Assembly (NCBI GenBank): GCA_002321335.1
Contig: DCMG01000037.1
Location: 14,759-20,777, forward strand
Source of the DNA: Bacteroidales bacterium UBA1628
GTDB taxonomy: Bacteria; Bacteroidota; Bacteroidia; Bacteroidales; UBA932
Length of the DNA: 6,019 bases
Reading direction: 5' to 3'
The notes under the pieces are model-generated. The model had not been told where the DNA came from, ran no database searches, and was given only the letters and a program-made list of their open reading frames with translations. Both the position numbers and the translations under genes were made by a program. Positions 1-6,019 of this stretch are shown here, one piece after another (position 1 is the first letter of the stretch; each line of letters begins with the position of its first letter).

Positions 1-1226
1 TCATAGACATTGTTCAGGAATTTTGTCACCCCTCCATCGTCCTCAAGAAACTTGATGACCTCCTTGTCCAGACCGGTGAACTGACGGTAATGCTCGTACT
101 TGCCCGGGTTGTTGATCGCACGGCAATCAAAGACATAGCCTCCACCGTTACCCGTCGTGTCAACCGGGATGCCTTTCTTATAGGCGAAACTGAACACCCT
201 CACTTCCAGACGTTTGTCTTCAGCGATATTGTTAAACTGCGACATTGTCGTCAATTTTGTCAGGATTTCGTTCAGGTAAGGATAGTCCTCGAACGGTTTC
301 TGCAGAAGACGGCGCAGGTTGCTCAGTGCGTACGGAACACTGGCAAGGAAATGCGGTTTCTTCTCGAAATATCCCCTGAAACCATAGGCGCCAAGAACCT
401 GAAGGGTCCTGAAAAGGACAAACAGGCGAAGTCTTTCGTTGAAATGCTCCTCATCGACCTCCGTGTAGCCCTTCAATGCCCTGAGATAAGTCTGGATCAT
501 CTCCTTGCGAAGATTCTCAGGGTATCGTGACTTAGCCTGCCAGATGAAGGAAGCCACATCGTAGTAGATGGGTCCCCTGCGGCCGCCTTGGAAATCTATA
601 AAGTACGGTTCTCCGTCCTTCATCATCACATTACGGGCCTGGAAATCCCGGTACATGAACGTGTCGCCCATGTCCTGCATCAGATCAACCTTGAGCCTCT
701 CAAAATCGTCCTGAAGCCTGACCTCATTGAATTCCAAGCCTGTAGCTTTCAGAAAGCAATACTTGAAATAGTTCAGATCAAATAGAATCATCCTCTCGTT
801 GAACTCCGGCTCGGGATAGCAGACCGACCAATCCAGCCCCTCGGCCCCCTTGAACTGAAGCTTTGGCAGCATCTCCATCGCACGGCACAGGAGACGGCAT
901 TCGTAGGAACTATATTCACCGCTCTCGCGCCCTTGGGTGACTACCTTGTAAAGCTGGTCATCCCCGAGATCCTCCTGAATGTAGCGCATTCCGTCCTCAC
1001 TGACCGCAAGCACCTTAGGCACTTTGATCCCTTTACTGAGGAAATGAGCGCTGAGGCTGACGAACGCGTTGTTCTCTTCGTGGTTCGTCCCTATGACACC
1101 TATAATGGATATATTTCCGCCCCTTAGACGGAAATATCTCCTGTTGCTTCCGGAGGAGTTCAGTTCCTCCGTGTCACTGACCTTCTGACCTGTATAACTT
1201 TCAAATAAGTTCCTGAGTTTGTCCAT
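1..1226 (-). CDS. AmgK-like amino-sugar kinase fused to a RapZ C-terminal domain (3' end beyond left edge)
   Basis: The first 408 residues are visible; the frame is still open at the left edge. Residues about 20-240 form an aminoglycoside-phosphotransferase-fold kinase. SGSNRRYFRL (25-34) and the EDLGD motif (85-89) match the N-lobe of AmgK, the MurNAc/GlcNAc anomeric kinase of Pseudomonas. The catalytic loop YRDFQARN (192-199) has Asp194 and Asn199, and DFQGG (211-215) supplies the metal-binding Asp211. The RD and DFQ forms of these motifs are those of AmgK rather than the HxD of antibiotic kinases. From about residue 339 the chain becomes a RapZ C-terminal domain (VFSFAYKKGIPVD, YVFDCRAINNP, TGLDKEV). 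In E. coli this domain binds glucosamine-6-phosphate; the RapZ P-loop ATPase domain is absent here. The ATG at 1226 lies 14 bases after the preceding stop and puts the kinase N-lobe at the usual distance. The product is probably cytoplasmic and would make MurNAc-1-phosphate and/or GlcNAc-1-phosphate. Kinase family and fusion are well supported; the exact substrate is inferred. Confidence 0.88.
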   Translation of the reverse strand, partial: MDKLRNLFESYTGQKVSDTEELNSSGSNRRYFRLRGGNISIIGVIGTNHEENNAFVSLSAHFLSKGIKVPKVLAVSEDGMRYIQEDLGDDQLYKVVTQGRESGEYSSYECRLLCRAMEMLPKLQFKGAEGLDWSVCYPEPEFNERMILFDLNYFKYCFLKATGLEFNEVRLQDDFERLKVDLMQDMGDTFMYRDFQARNVMMKDGEPYFIDFQGGRRGPIYYDVASFIWQAKSRYPENLRKEMIQTYLRALKGYTEVDEEHFNERLRLFVLFRTLQVLGAYGFRGYFEKKPHFLASVPYALSNLRRLLQKPFEDYPYLNEILTKLTTMSQFNNIAEDKRLEVRVFSFAYKKGIPVDTTGNGGGYVFDCRAINNPGKYEHYRQFTGLDKEVIKFLEDDGGVTKFLNNVY

Positions 1227-1240
1227 TAATGTCTGATTTG

Positions 1241-2899
1241 TTAATAGAGACTGTTGTAGGAAGCAGTTCTGTTTGAGTAATAATTGTATTGGTTGGCCAA
1301 TTTGCCGTACATCTGTCCGAGAACCTCAAGGTAAGGCTTGCCCTCAACGAGAGTCAGGCGATAGACTGTGTCATCAACCTTGTAGAAATCCATTCCGTCC
1401 ATGGTGATCGTGTCGTAGTCATCCGGAAGATCCTCGACAAGGGCTCCGGATGGTGGAACGATAACTTCGTACTGGCCGTTGGAGTTGACAATGTAGAAGA
1501 CCCCGTCCTGATAGTAGTACGGCTGGTTTGCGTAGGCATAGCTCTGGACGAGCCCCAACCTGTCTGCAAGTGAATAAGCGTTGTTTGCCCTCGTTGAGTT
1601 CAAAGCGAACGCATTGTTCTGCGCGGCGATGGTGGCGTTGTTCTGGGCTATTATCCTGTTCTGCTCCTCGATGATCCGGTTGTTGGAGTCGATGGCCCGG
1701 TACATCCTGTAAGTGTTGTTGTAGTAGGCGAAACGCACGGACGCGAACACCAGATCGGAGACGGCGCGGTCGATGCAGACACCGAACGGTGGGCGGCACA
1801 CAACGAATATATCTCCGTAAGGTCTGTAATAGATTCCGTCGTAGATGCAGTACTCAACTCCCCAGTAAGTCATCCTCCTGTAGCGAGGGGGGAGACTGTG
1901 GACCCTGTAGCCGTAGCAATGGTGGTCGTGAGCCCAGAAATGCCTCGGACGGTCGTATGGCATGAAGTCACGGTCGCGCGGCGGAATCCTGTGTACGTTC
2001 CTGTCCTCGCCTATCCTCATGAAATCACTGCGGTTCTCCCTCATGACATCCCTTCCGCCTTGTGCGTTGCGATCGAAAGATGTCAGGCCATCTCTGGTAA
2101 CGTTTCCGACCCTTTGGGACTGCTCCCTTCTGGTGTCAGACATCGAACCGCGTGCAGATGAGCTTCTGGTCGAAGACGAACCTATCCGCCTTGCCACCCT
2201 GTCGTTGGAACTTCTCGTAGATGAAGACGACTCCCTTACAGACGAAGAACGTGACGAGGATGACGAGCGTCTGACTGACGATGAGGATCTGTCCGAAGAT
2301 GAACTCCTTACAGAAGCAGAACCGTCGCTCCGGCGACTATTGTCCTGAGAGCTCCTTGATACACTGGAGCCACTCCTGCGACTGTTGTCCTGCGAACTTC
2401 TTGACACAGCGGAATTGTTCCGGCGGCCGTTATCCTGATAGCTTCCGCTGTCATTGCCACGGGAAGAAGATCTCGACGATGAGGAAGAACTTCTAACTGT
2501 CGAAGAAGATCTGTCTGAAGACGAACTCCTCACCGAAGATCCGGAGCTTCTCCTGTTGTTGTCCTGTGAACCACTCGAAACGCTGGCAGAAGAGCTCCGG
2601 CGGTTGTTGTCCTGAGAACTTCTCGAAACGCTCGAAACGCTCCGACGATTGTTATCCTGAGAACTTCTGGACATTGAAGAACCGGAACTTCTCGTAGAGG
2701 AAGAACTCGAACTTCTTGTGGAAGAAGATCCGGAACTCCTTGTGGAAGAAGAACTTCTGGAGGAAGATCTGGTCTGTGAGGAAGTGGTGTTGCTCCTCGA
2801 TCCGGTGGAGCGTCTTTCCTGTGAATATGAATCAACCGGTGATGCAAGCATGGCCAGCGCTACGGCTGACGCGAGTGCGATGTTCAGAATGTTCTTCAT
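1241..2899 (-). CDS. Exported Ser/Arg-rich repeat protein with DUF6515-like C-terminal region
   Basis: This 552-residue protein has no known function. Residues 1-26 look like a Sec signal peptide (hydrophobic 5-20, likely cut in SYS/QE before Gln27); there is no lipobox. Residues about 30-260 are low complexity: of residues 41-120, 41 are Ser and 13 Arg. Six QDN-x-RR motifs start at 81, 96, 112, 155, 170 and 185 and form two triplets within a 74-residue duplication. Residues about 329-375 and 459-515 carry Tyr/Gly/Pro-rich beta motifs (DGIYYRPYG...PPFG and DGVFY...PPSG, with nearby LPxxY) that I recognise as DUF6515-like. Between them, 406-433 reads as four Asn/Ile-rich heptads. Cysteines at 328, 351, 368 and 375 could pair outside the cytoplasm. 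It sits between namZ and the kinase gene (gaps 21 and 14 bases), suggesting a cell-envelope role. The basic Ser/Arg arm could bind a polyanion such as LPS, teichoic-like polymer or nucleic acid, but this is speculation. The ATG at 2899 gives the clean signal peptide. Confidence 0.8.
   Translation of the reverse strand: MKNILNIALASAVALAMLASPVDSYSQERRSTGSRSNTTSSQTRSSSRSSSSTRSSGSSSTRSSSSSSTRSSGSSMSRSSQDNNRRSVSSVSRSSQDNNRRSSSASVSSGSQDNNRRSSGSSVRSSSSDRSSSTVRSSSSSSRSSSRGNDSGSYQDNGRRNNSAVSRSSQDNSRRSGSSVSRSSQDNSRRSDGSASVRSSSSDRSSSSVRRSSSSSRSSSVRESSSSTRSSNDRVARRIGSSSTRSSSARGSMSDTRREQSQRVGNVTRDGLTSFDRNAQGGRDVMRENRSDFMRIGEDRNVHRIPPRDRDFMPYDRPRHFWAHDHHCYGYRVHSLPPRYRRMTYWGVEYCIYDGIYYRPYGDIFVVCRPPFGVCIDRAVSDLVFASVRFAYYNNTYRMYRAIDSNNRIIEEQNRIIAQNNATIAAQNNAFALNSTRANNAYSLADRLGLVQSYAYANQPYYYQDGVFYIVNSNGQYEVIVPPSGALVEDLPDDYDTITMDGMDFYKVDDTVYRLTLVEGKPYLEVLGQMYGKLANQYNYYSNRTASYNSLY
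2228..2671 (-). repeat. Two-copy 222-bp tandem duplication in the Ser/Arg-rich coding region
   Basis: Residues 77-150 (2450-2671) and 151-224 (2228-2449) of the Ser/Arg-rich protein align without a net gap as two 74-residue units. Each unit has three QDN-x-RR motifs at about 15-residue spacing, followed by VRSSSSDRSSS and a poly-Ser/Arg tail. Equivalent landmarks are offset by 74 residues (81/155, 96/170, 123/197), except the third QDN, which is offset by 73. Codons differ between copies, so this is an old in-frame duplication, not a recent slip. On the plus strand the octamer GAACTTCT (coding Arg-Ser-Ser on the other strand) recurs eight times between 2208 and 2758. Confidence 0.85.
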
Positions 2900-2920
2900 G
2901 ATGACTCGGTGTTAAGTGGT

Positions 2921-4192
2921 TTAATAATATAGCCAATACTTTTTGGAAAGCTTCCTGAACGCCTCTACATCCTTAGACCAATAGTCAGCGATGTCCTCGA
3001 CCTTCAGACGCTTTCCGAAAGCGGTTCTTACATAATCCGTACCACATACCTTGTCGAACATATTGTTGCGCCCCTTCGAAAGGGCGAACGGATTCTTTTC
3101 CGGATAGAGCTCGCTCACGGCCTGCATCACGTAAAACTGGGTCAGCGTGCAGCAAGCGGCCTCATAGTCAGTGTAATGGAACTGGACCCCATGGATGAGT
3201 TTCCCTTGAAGGCTGCCCGAGAACGGTTTGAAATGGATTGTCCTGAAAGCGACACCCGGAAGGTTGTAGCTATCCAGTCTGGCCTTCAGCGCGTCAGCGT
3301 CAATCCACTCTGCGGCGAACACTTCGAATGGCAGCGTGTAGCCGATACCGATGCTCAGGTAGCCCTGAAACTCACCGGCGATGCCGGAGGACGGGTAGTT
3401 CACGGCTGACTGAGGGTAAGGAATATTCGGGGACGGGAGCACCCAAGGAAGGTTCGTGTCCTGATAGAGCATATTCCTTGTCCACCCTTCCATCGGGATG
3501 ACGGAAAGTCTGCATTTCAGCGGAGCCTCGATGCCTTTCTCGCCGCAGTTCAGCCCTTCCTCGTTCAGCAGGATGGCAAGCTCGCCGACAGTGAGACCAT
3601 AGATGTACGGGATTTTGAACTCGCTGACGAAGGAATGGAAGCCCGGCTCCACAACACAACCCTCGATCTTGTTGCCACCCAACGGGTTGGGTCTGTCAAG
3701 GACCATAACTTCGATGTCGTTCTCGGCGCAGGCGCGCATCATCAGGCCGAGGGTGCTGATGAAGGTGTAGGAGCGGCTGCCGATGTCCTGGATGTCATAG
3801 ACCACGATGTCAAGTCCCTCCAGCATCTTCTTGCTTGGCTTGCGATTGGAGCCATAGACCGAATAGACCGGAATACCTGTCTTCGAATCCTTGAAATCCT
3901 CAACGCGCGAGCCGGCGTAGGCATCCCCCCGGACTCCGTGCTCGGGAGCGAACAGCGCCTTGAGGTTGACCCCGGGAGCCTCGTGAAGAATGTCTATTGT
4001 GGAACGAAGGTTGTGATCAATACCGCTCGGATTGGTGACGAGGCCGACATTCTTGCCGACAAGTCCCTCAAAGCCACGTCCTTCCAGAACTTCTATCCCG
4101 GTCCTTACAATCGGCTTCTCAGCGGCGGTGACGGACAATGTCAAAGCCACGGCGGAGATGATGACGGCTAATATTCTTTTGGCTGCGTTCAT
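2921..4192 (-). CDS. namZ: DUF1343 family exo-beta-N-acetylmuramidase (NamZ-like, GH171), exported
   Basis: The 423-residue protein belongs to DUF1343, whose founding member NamZ (YbbC) of Bacillus subtilis removes MurNAc from the non-reducing end of peptidoglycan fragments. Residues 1-24 form a Sec signal peptide ending near VTAAE, with no lipobox, so it is probably periplasmic. Family landmarks run in order: GLVTNPSG (50-57), FAPEHGVRG (81-89) with the Glu84-His85 pair likely in the active site, YDIQDIGSRSYTF (132-144), LDRPNPLGG (165-173) and PSPNIPYP (253-260). The N-terminal half matches the Rossmann-like catalytic domain; the rest matches the smaller auxiliary domain, and the length is normal for the family. 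The stretch 266-290 reads YPSSGIAGEFQGYL then SIGIGYTLPFE, where the common form, from memory, has EGT and SEGRGT-x-x-PFE, so it belongs to a divergent subfamily. The gene lies 11 bases after the permease gene, consistent with a MurNAc release-and-import pair. The symbol is by family; the activity is untested. Confidence 0.92.
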   Translation of the reverse strand: MNAAKRILAVIISAVALTLSVTAAEKPIVRTGIEVLEGRGFEGLVGKNVGLVTNPSGIDHNLRSTIDILHEAPGVNLKALFAPEHGVRGDAYAGSRVEDFKDSKTGIPVYSVYGSNRKPSKKMLEGLDIVVYDIQDIGSRSYTFISTLGLMMRACAENDIEVMVLDRPNPLGGNKIEGCVVEPGFHSFVSEFKIPYIYGLTVGELAILLNEEGLNCGEKGIEAPLKCRLSVIPMEGWTRNMLYQDTNLPWVLPSPNIPYPQSAVNYPSSGIAGEFQGYLSIGIGYTLPFEVFAAEWIDADALKARLDSYNLPGVAFRTIHFKPFSGSLQGKLIHGVQFHYTDYEAACCTLTQFYVMQAVSELYPEKNPFALSKGRNNMFDKVCGTDYVRTAFGKRLKVEDIADYWSKDVEAFRKLSKKYWLYY

Positions 4193-4203
4193 ATATTCAT
4201 TGA

Positions 4204-5529
4204 TTATTTTTTGCCATATTCAGGATCGATCCTGCGGTCCGCAAGGAAGGTGACGATGACGGTCGCTATGCAGCAGACGATGACCATCCAGAAGAAGCCC
4301 TTGTAGCCGAGGGATTCCTGAAGGAAGCCGGCGAACATCCCCGGAATCATCATGCTTAGAGCCATGAAGCAAGTGCAGAACGCATAGTGTGAGGTTTTGA
4401 ACTCTCCCTCGGAGAAGTACATCATGTAGAGCATGTAGGCGGTGAATCCGAAGCCGTAGCCGAACTGTTCGATGGCTATGCAGGTACAAATTGTAGCGAA
4501 ACTTACAGGCTGCACCACAGCGAGATAGACAAACGAAAGACAAGGCAGCGTCATGAAGGCGGCCATTATCCAGATGGATTTTTTCAAACCAAGACGGGAT
4601 GCGAGGAGACCTCCGAGAATGCCTCCAAGAAGAAGGAATATCACGCCGAGGGTGCCGTAGGCGATACCCACCTCAGCAGTCTGCATCCCAAGTCCGCCGG
4701 CCTCTCTGGCCGCCACAAGGAAAGGTGTGCACATTTTGATGAGGAAGGCTTCAGGAAGACGGTAGCAAAGCATGAATATGATCGCGAGCCACACGCCCGG
4801 TTTCTTGAAATATGTCGTGACGGTGCGTCCGAAACCAGCGAATATCTCGGCGACCTTGTTGCCGGAATCTTCTTGGATATTAGGGACATCGGATTCCGGT
4901 TTAGGTATCGCGAATGTGTGATAAAGGGTCAAGGAGGTGAGAAGAATGCCGGATCCCCCGATGGTCAGCTGCCAAGCCAACGGAATGTTGCCGGTCTTTG
5001 TCTCAAGCAATCCGGCCACAGCCACGATCACACCGTTGCCGAAGACATTGGCGAGTCTGTAGAACGTGCTGCGGACTCCGACAAAGGCAGCCTGACTGCT
5101 TTGGCTCTGGGCCAGCATATAGAATCCGTCAGCCGCTATGTCATGCGTCGCAGAAGCGAAGGCGGCGAAGACAAACAGGATGAGCGTGAATGTGAACAAG
5201 CTCATCGGCGTGCTGCCGGCGGCGATGGATTCCGCTGACGGATGAGGCATAGTGAGAGCCTGGACGACAAAGGCTATGGACATTATGATCTGCATCGTGA
5301 TGATCCACCATCTTTTTGTCTTGATGATGTCCACGAACGGACTCCAGAGGAACTTCAGTGTCCACGGAAGGTAAAGCAGAGATGTGAACAAAGCCATCTG
5401 CCCGTTCGGAACGCCCATCTTGGCGAACATCAAGACAGAGACATTGTTGACCAGGAAATATGGGATGCCCTCCACGAAATAGAGGGTCGGGATCCACATC
5501 CAAGGGTTACGTTTAGTGAAATTACTCAT
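4204..5529 (-). CDS. AmpG/MurT-like MFS permease for muropeptides or MurNAc
   Basis: This 441-residue inner-membrane protein belongs to the AmpG-like branch of the major facilitator superfamily. About twelve hydrophobic segments can be read: near 10-34, 46-68, 74-95, 110-139, 149-175, 185-208, 246-272, 287-310, 317-339, 342-370, 380-403 and 410-430, with a long cytoplasmic loop at 209-243. Recognisable motifs are PTLYFVEGIPYFLVN (14-28), LPWTLKFLWSPFVD (54-67) followed by KTKRWW (70-75), and ATHDIAADGF (127-136), the counterpart of the SQDI-x-x-D segment of E. coli AmpG. It lacks the two extra C-terminal helices of E. coli AmpG, as is common in short homologues. AmpG imports GlcNAc-anhydroMurNAc peptides, but the downstream namZ gene, which yields free MurNAc, makes MurNAc or a small muropeptide a plausible cargo. 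The ATG at 5529 follows the SpoIID stop by 15 bases and leaves a short basic N-terminus before helix 1. The family is secure; the cargo is inferred. Confidence 0.88.
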   Translation of the reverse strand: MSNFTKRNPWMWIPTLYFVEGIPYFLVNNVSVLMFAKMGVPNGQMALFTSLLYLPWTLKFLWSPFVDIIKTKRWWIITMQIIMSIAFVVQALTMPHPSAESIAAGSTPMSLFTFTLILFVFAAFASATHDIAADGFYMLAQSQSSQAAFVGVRSTFYRLANVFGNGVIVAVAGLLETKTGNIPLAWQLTIGGSGILLTSLTLYHTFAIPKPESDVPNIQEDSGNKVAEIFAGFGRTVTTYFKKPGVWLAIIFMLCYRLPEAFLIKMCTPFLVAAREAGGLGMQTAEVGIAYGTLGVIFLLLGGILGGLLASRLGLKKSIWIMAAFMTLPCLSFVYLAVVQPVSFATICTCIAIEQFGYGFGFTAYMLYMMYFSEGEFKTSHYAFCTCFMALSMMIPGMFAGFLQESLGYKGFFWMVIVCCIATVIVTFLADRRIDPEYGKK

Positions 5530-5544
5530 TATGTGTCGGTTTGA

Positions 5545-6019
5545 TTATCTTCTTTCCAACTTGCTGCCAGGGTAGTAGTGCGGCAGGATCTGATCGAACG
5601 TGTAGCCTTTGGCGGCCATCACGGCGGCGCCGATCTGGCAGAGACCGACTCCGTGCCCCCAACCGGCTCCGTCAAGGACCAGCCTGTCGCCGATCCATTT
5701 TATCTCAAAGGCCGAACTCTTGAGGTGAGACTCCGACAGCCAGCGGCGGATGATCAGTTCCTTGCCGATGACCATCGTCTTCTTGTCACCTATCACCTTA
5801 AGCCTCTTGAGTCTACCGGAAGGGCCTCTCTCAATCGGGACAAGGTCACGGATTGTGCCGAAGTCGATTCCGGAGCGCTTGCGGACAAGGTCGGACACCT
5901 CTGTTCTGGAATATTCAGTTGTCCATCTGTAGAAGTCCTTAGTCTCCAGATCGTAGTCGTTAAGCACCTGGGAGAGAATCGTTTCGTCATCTGTGTCGCA
6001 GAACACATCGCCGCCTTCC
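5545..6019 (-). CDS. SpoIID/LytB-domain protein, C-terminal part (start beyond right edge)
   Basis: The last 157 residues and the stop are visible; the frame stays open through the right edge (EGGD precedes VFCDTDDE). The C-terminal signature GWGHGVGLCQIGAA (5623-5664) followed by AAKGYTFDQILPHYYPG is diagnostic of the SpoIID/LytB domain, usually GHGVGMSQ-x-GA. SpoIID of endospore formers is a lytic transglycosylase acting on peptide-stripped glycan; LytB of B. subtilis is an amidase enhancer. The N-terminal part with the catalytic Glu and any signal peptide lies outside the window, so activity and location cannot be checked. Presence in a non-sporulating phylum and position at the head of the visible genes suggest a role in trimming glycan for salvage. 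Cysteine in GLCQ replaces the Ser or Met common elsewhere. Internal GTG (6006) and ATG (6008, other frame) are not the true start. Confidence 0.9.
   Translation of the reverse strand, partial: EGGDVFCDTDDETILSQVLNDYDLETKDFYRWTTEYSRTEVSDLVRKRSGIDFGTIRDLVPIERGPSGRLKRLKVIGDKKTMVIGKELIIRRWLSESHLKSSAFEIKWIGDRLVLDGAGWGHGVGLCQIGAAVMAAKGYTFDQILPHYYPGSKLERR

Larger units (their letters stand above)
1..6019 (-). other. Probable peptidoglycan-salvage operon (interior segment)
   Basis: Five co-directional genes are separated by 15, 11, 21 and 14 bases in transcription order, too short for promoters or hairpin terminators. None of the four internal starts has a convincing Shine-Dalgarno sequence; the bases before each ATG are mostly A/T/C, as is common in Bacteroidota. 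The operon promoter must lie right of 6019 and its end left of position 1. Shared gene content (glycan-active enzyme, NamZ, permease, amino-sugar kinase) supports one pathway; co-transcription itself is inferred from spacing. Confidence 0.75.

Noticed and set aside
1..6. Apparent TGA stop on the minus strand at the left edge
   Set aside because: Counting from the ATG at 1226, the codon there is TAT (5-3) followed by an incomplete GA; the TGA is out of frame and the RapZ domain continues beyond the window.
90..1127. Three plus-strand frames (90-530, 588-785, 933-1127)
   Set aside because: All lie opposite the kinase-RapZ gene, whose minus-strand frame is open for 408 codons with conserved motifs throughout.
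1962..2348. Acidic 128-codon plus-strand frame opposite the Ser/Arg-rich region
   Set aside because: Its Asp/Glu/Leu runs arise from reading the complement of Ser and Arg codons; no family resemblance and no independent start signal.
2208..2758. Recurring GAACTTCT and QDN-coding units considered as a CRISPR array or regulatory repeat
   Set aside because: Repeats are short, irregular, in frame and explained by Arg-Ser-Ser and QDN-x-RR coding; there are no unique spacers of constant length.
1241..2899. Ser-rich arm as a Bacteroidales O-glycosylation substrate through D-[S/T]-[A/I/L/V/M/T] sites
   Set aside because: I see no such site in the Ser/Arg region; only DTI and DTV near the C-terminus fit, which could be chance.
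3635..4171. 178-codon open frame on the plus strand, antisense to the NamZ gene
   Set aside because: It mirrors a well-supported gene, has no recognisable domain, and its composition follows from complementing the real codons.
6004..6008. GTG at 6006 or ATG at 6008 as start of the SpoIID-like gene
   Set aside because: The frame continues upstream with EGGD, conserved-looking sequence, and the domain's N-terminal part is missing; the ATG at 6008 is in another frame.

Overview
The window looks like a Bacteroidales-type (Bacteroidota) chromosome. The protein families point that way: a kinase fused to a RapZ C-terminal domain, a DUF6515-like secreted protein, a DUF1343/NamZ exo-muramidase and a short AmpG-like permease. 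The start codons also lack clear Shine-Dalgarno sequences, which is usual in that phylum. Base composition looks moderate, near 50% GC by eye. I cannot name a genus.

All five genes lie on the minus strand and read right to left, with gaps of only 11 to 21 bases, so they look like the interior of one operon. In transcription order they are: (1) the C-terminal part of a SpoIID/LytB-domain protein, cut by the right edge (5545-6019); (2) a 12-helix AmpG/MurT-like major facilitator permease (4204-5529); (3) an exported DUF1343 protein of the NamZ exo-beta-N-acetylmuramidase family (2921-4192); (4) an exported protein with a long Ser/Arg-rich repeat region and a DUF6515-like C-terminal region (1241-2899); (5) an AmgK-like sugar kinase fused to a RapZ C-terminal domain, cut by the left edge (1-1226). 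There is no gene-free stretch over 25 bases, no RNA gene, no mobile element, and no promoter or terminator that I can support.

Together the genes read as a peptidoglycan salvage locus. The SpoIID-like protein would act on glycan strands, NamZ would release MurNAc in the periplasm, the permease would import MurNAc or small muropeptides, and the AmgK-like kinase would phosphorylate the amino sugar at C1 to feed it back toward UDP-MurNAc. The families are recognised from motifs; the assembled pathway is inference. The two most notable points are the fusion of an AmgK-like kinase to the amino-sugar-sensing domain of RapZ, and the presence inside the operon of a repetitive Ser/Arg-rich exported protein of unknown function that carries a 222-bp internal duplication.
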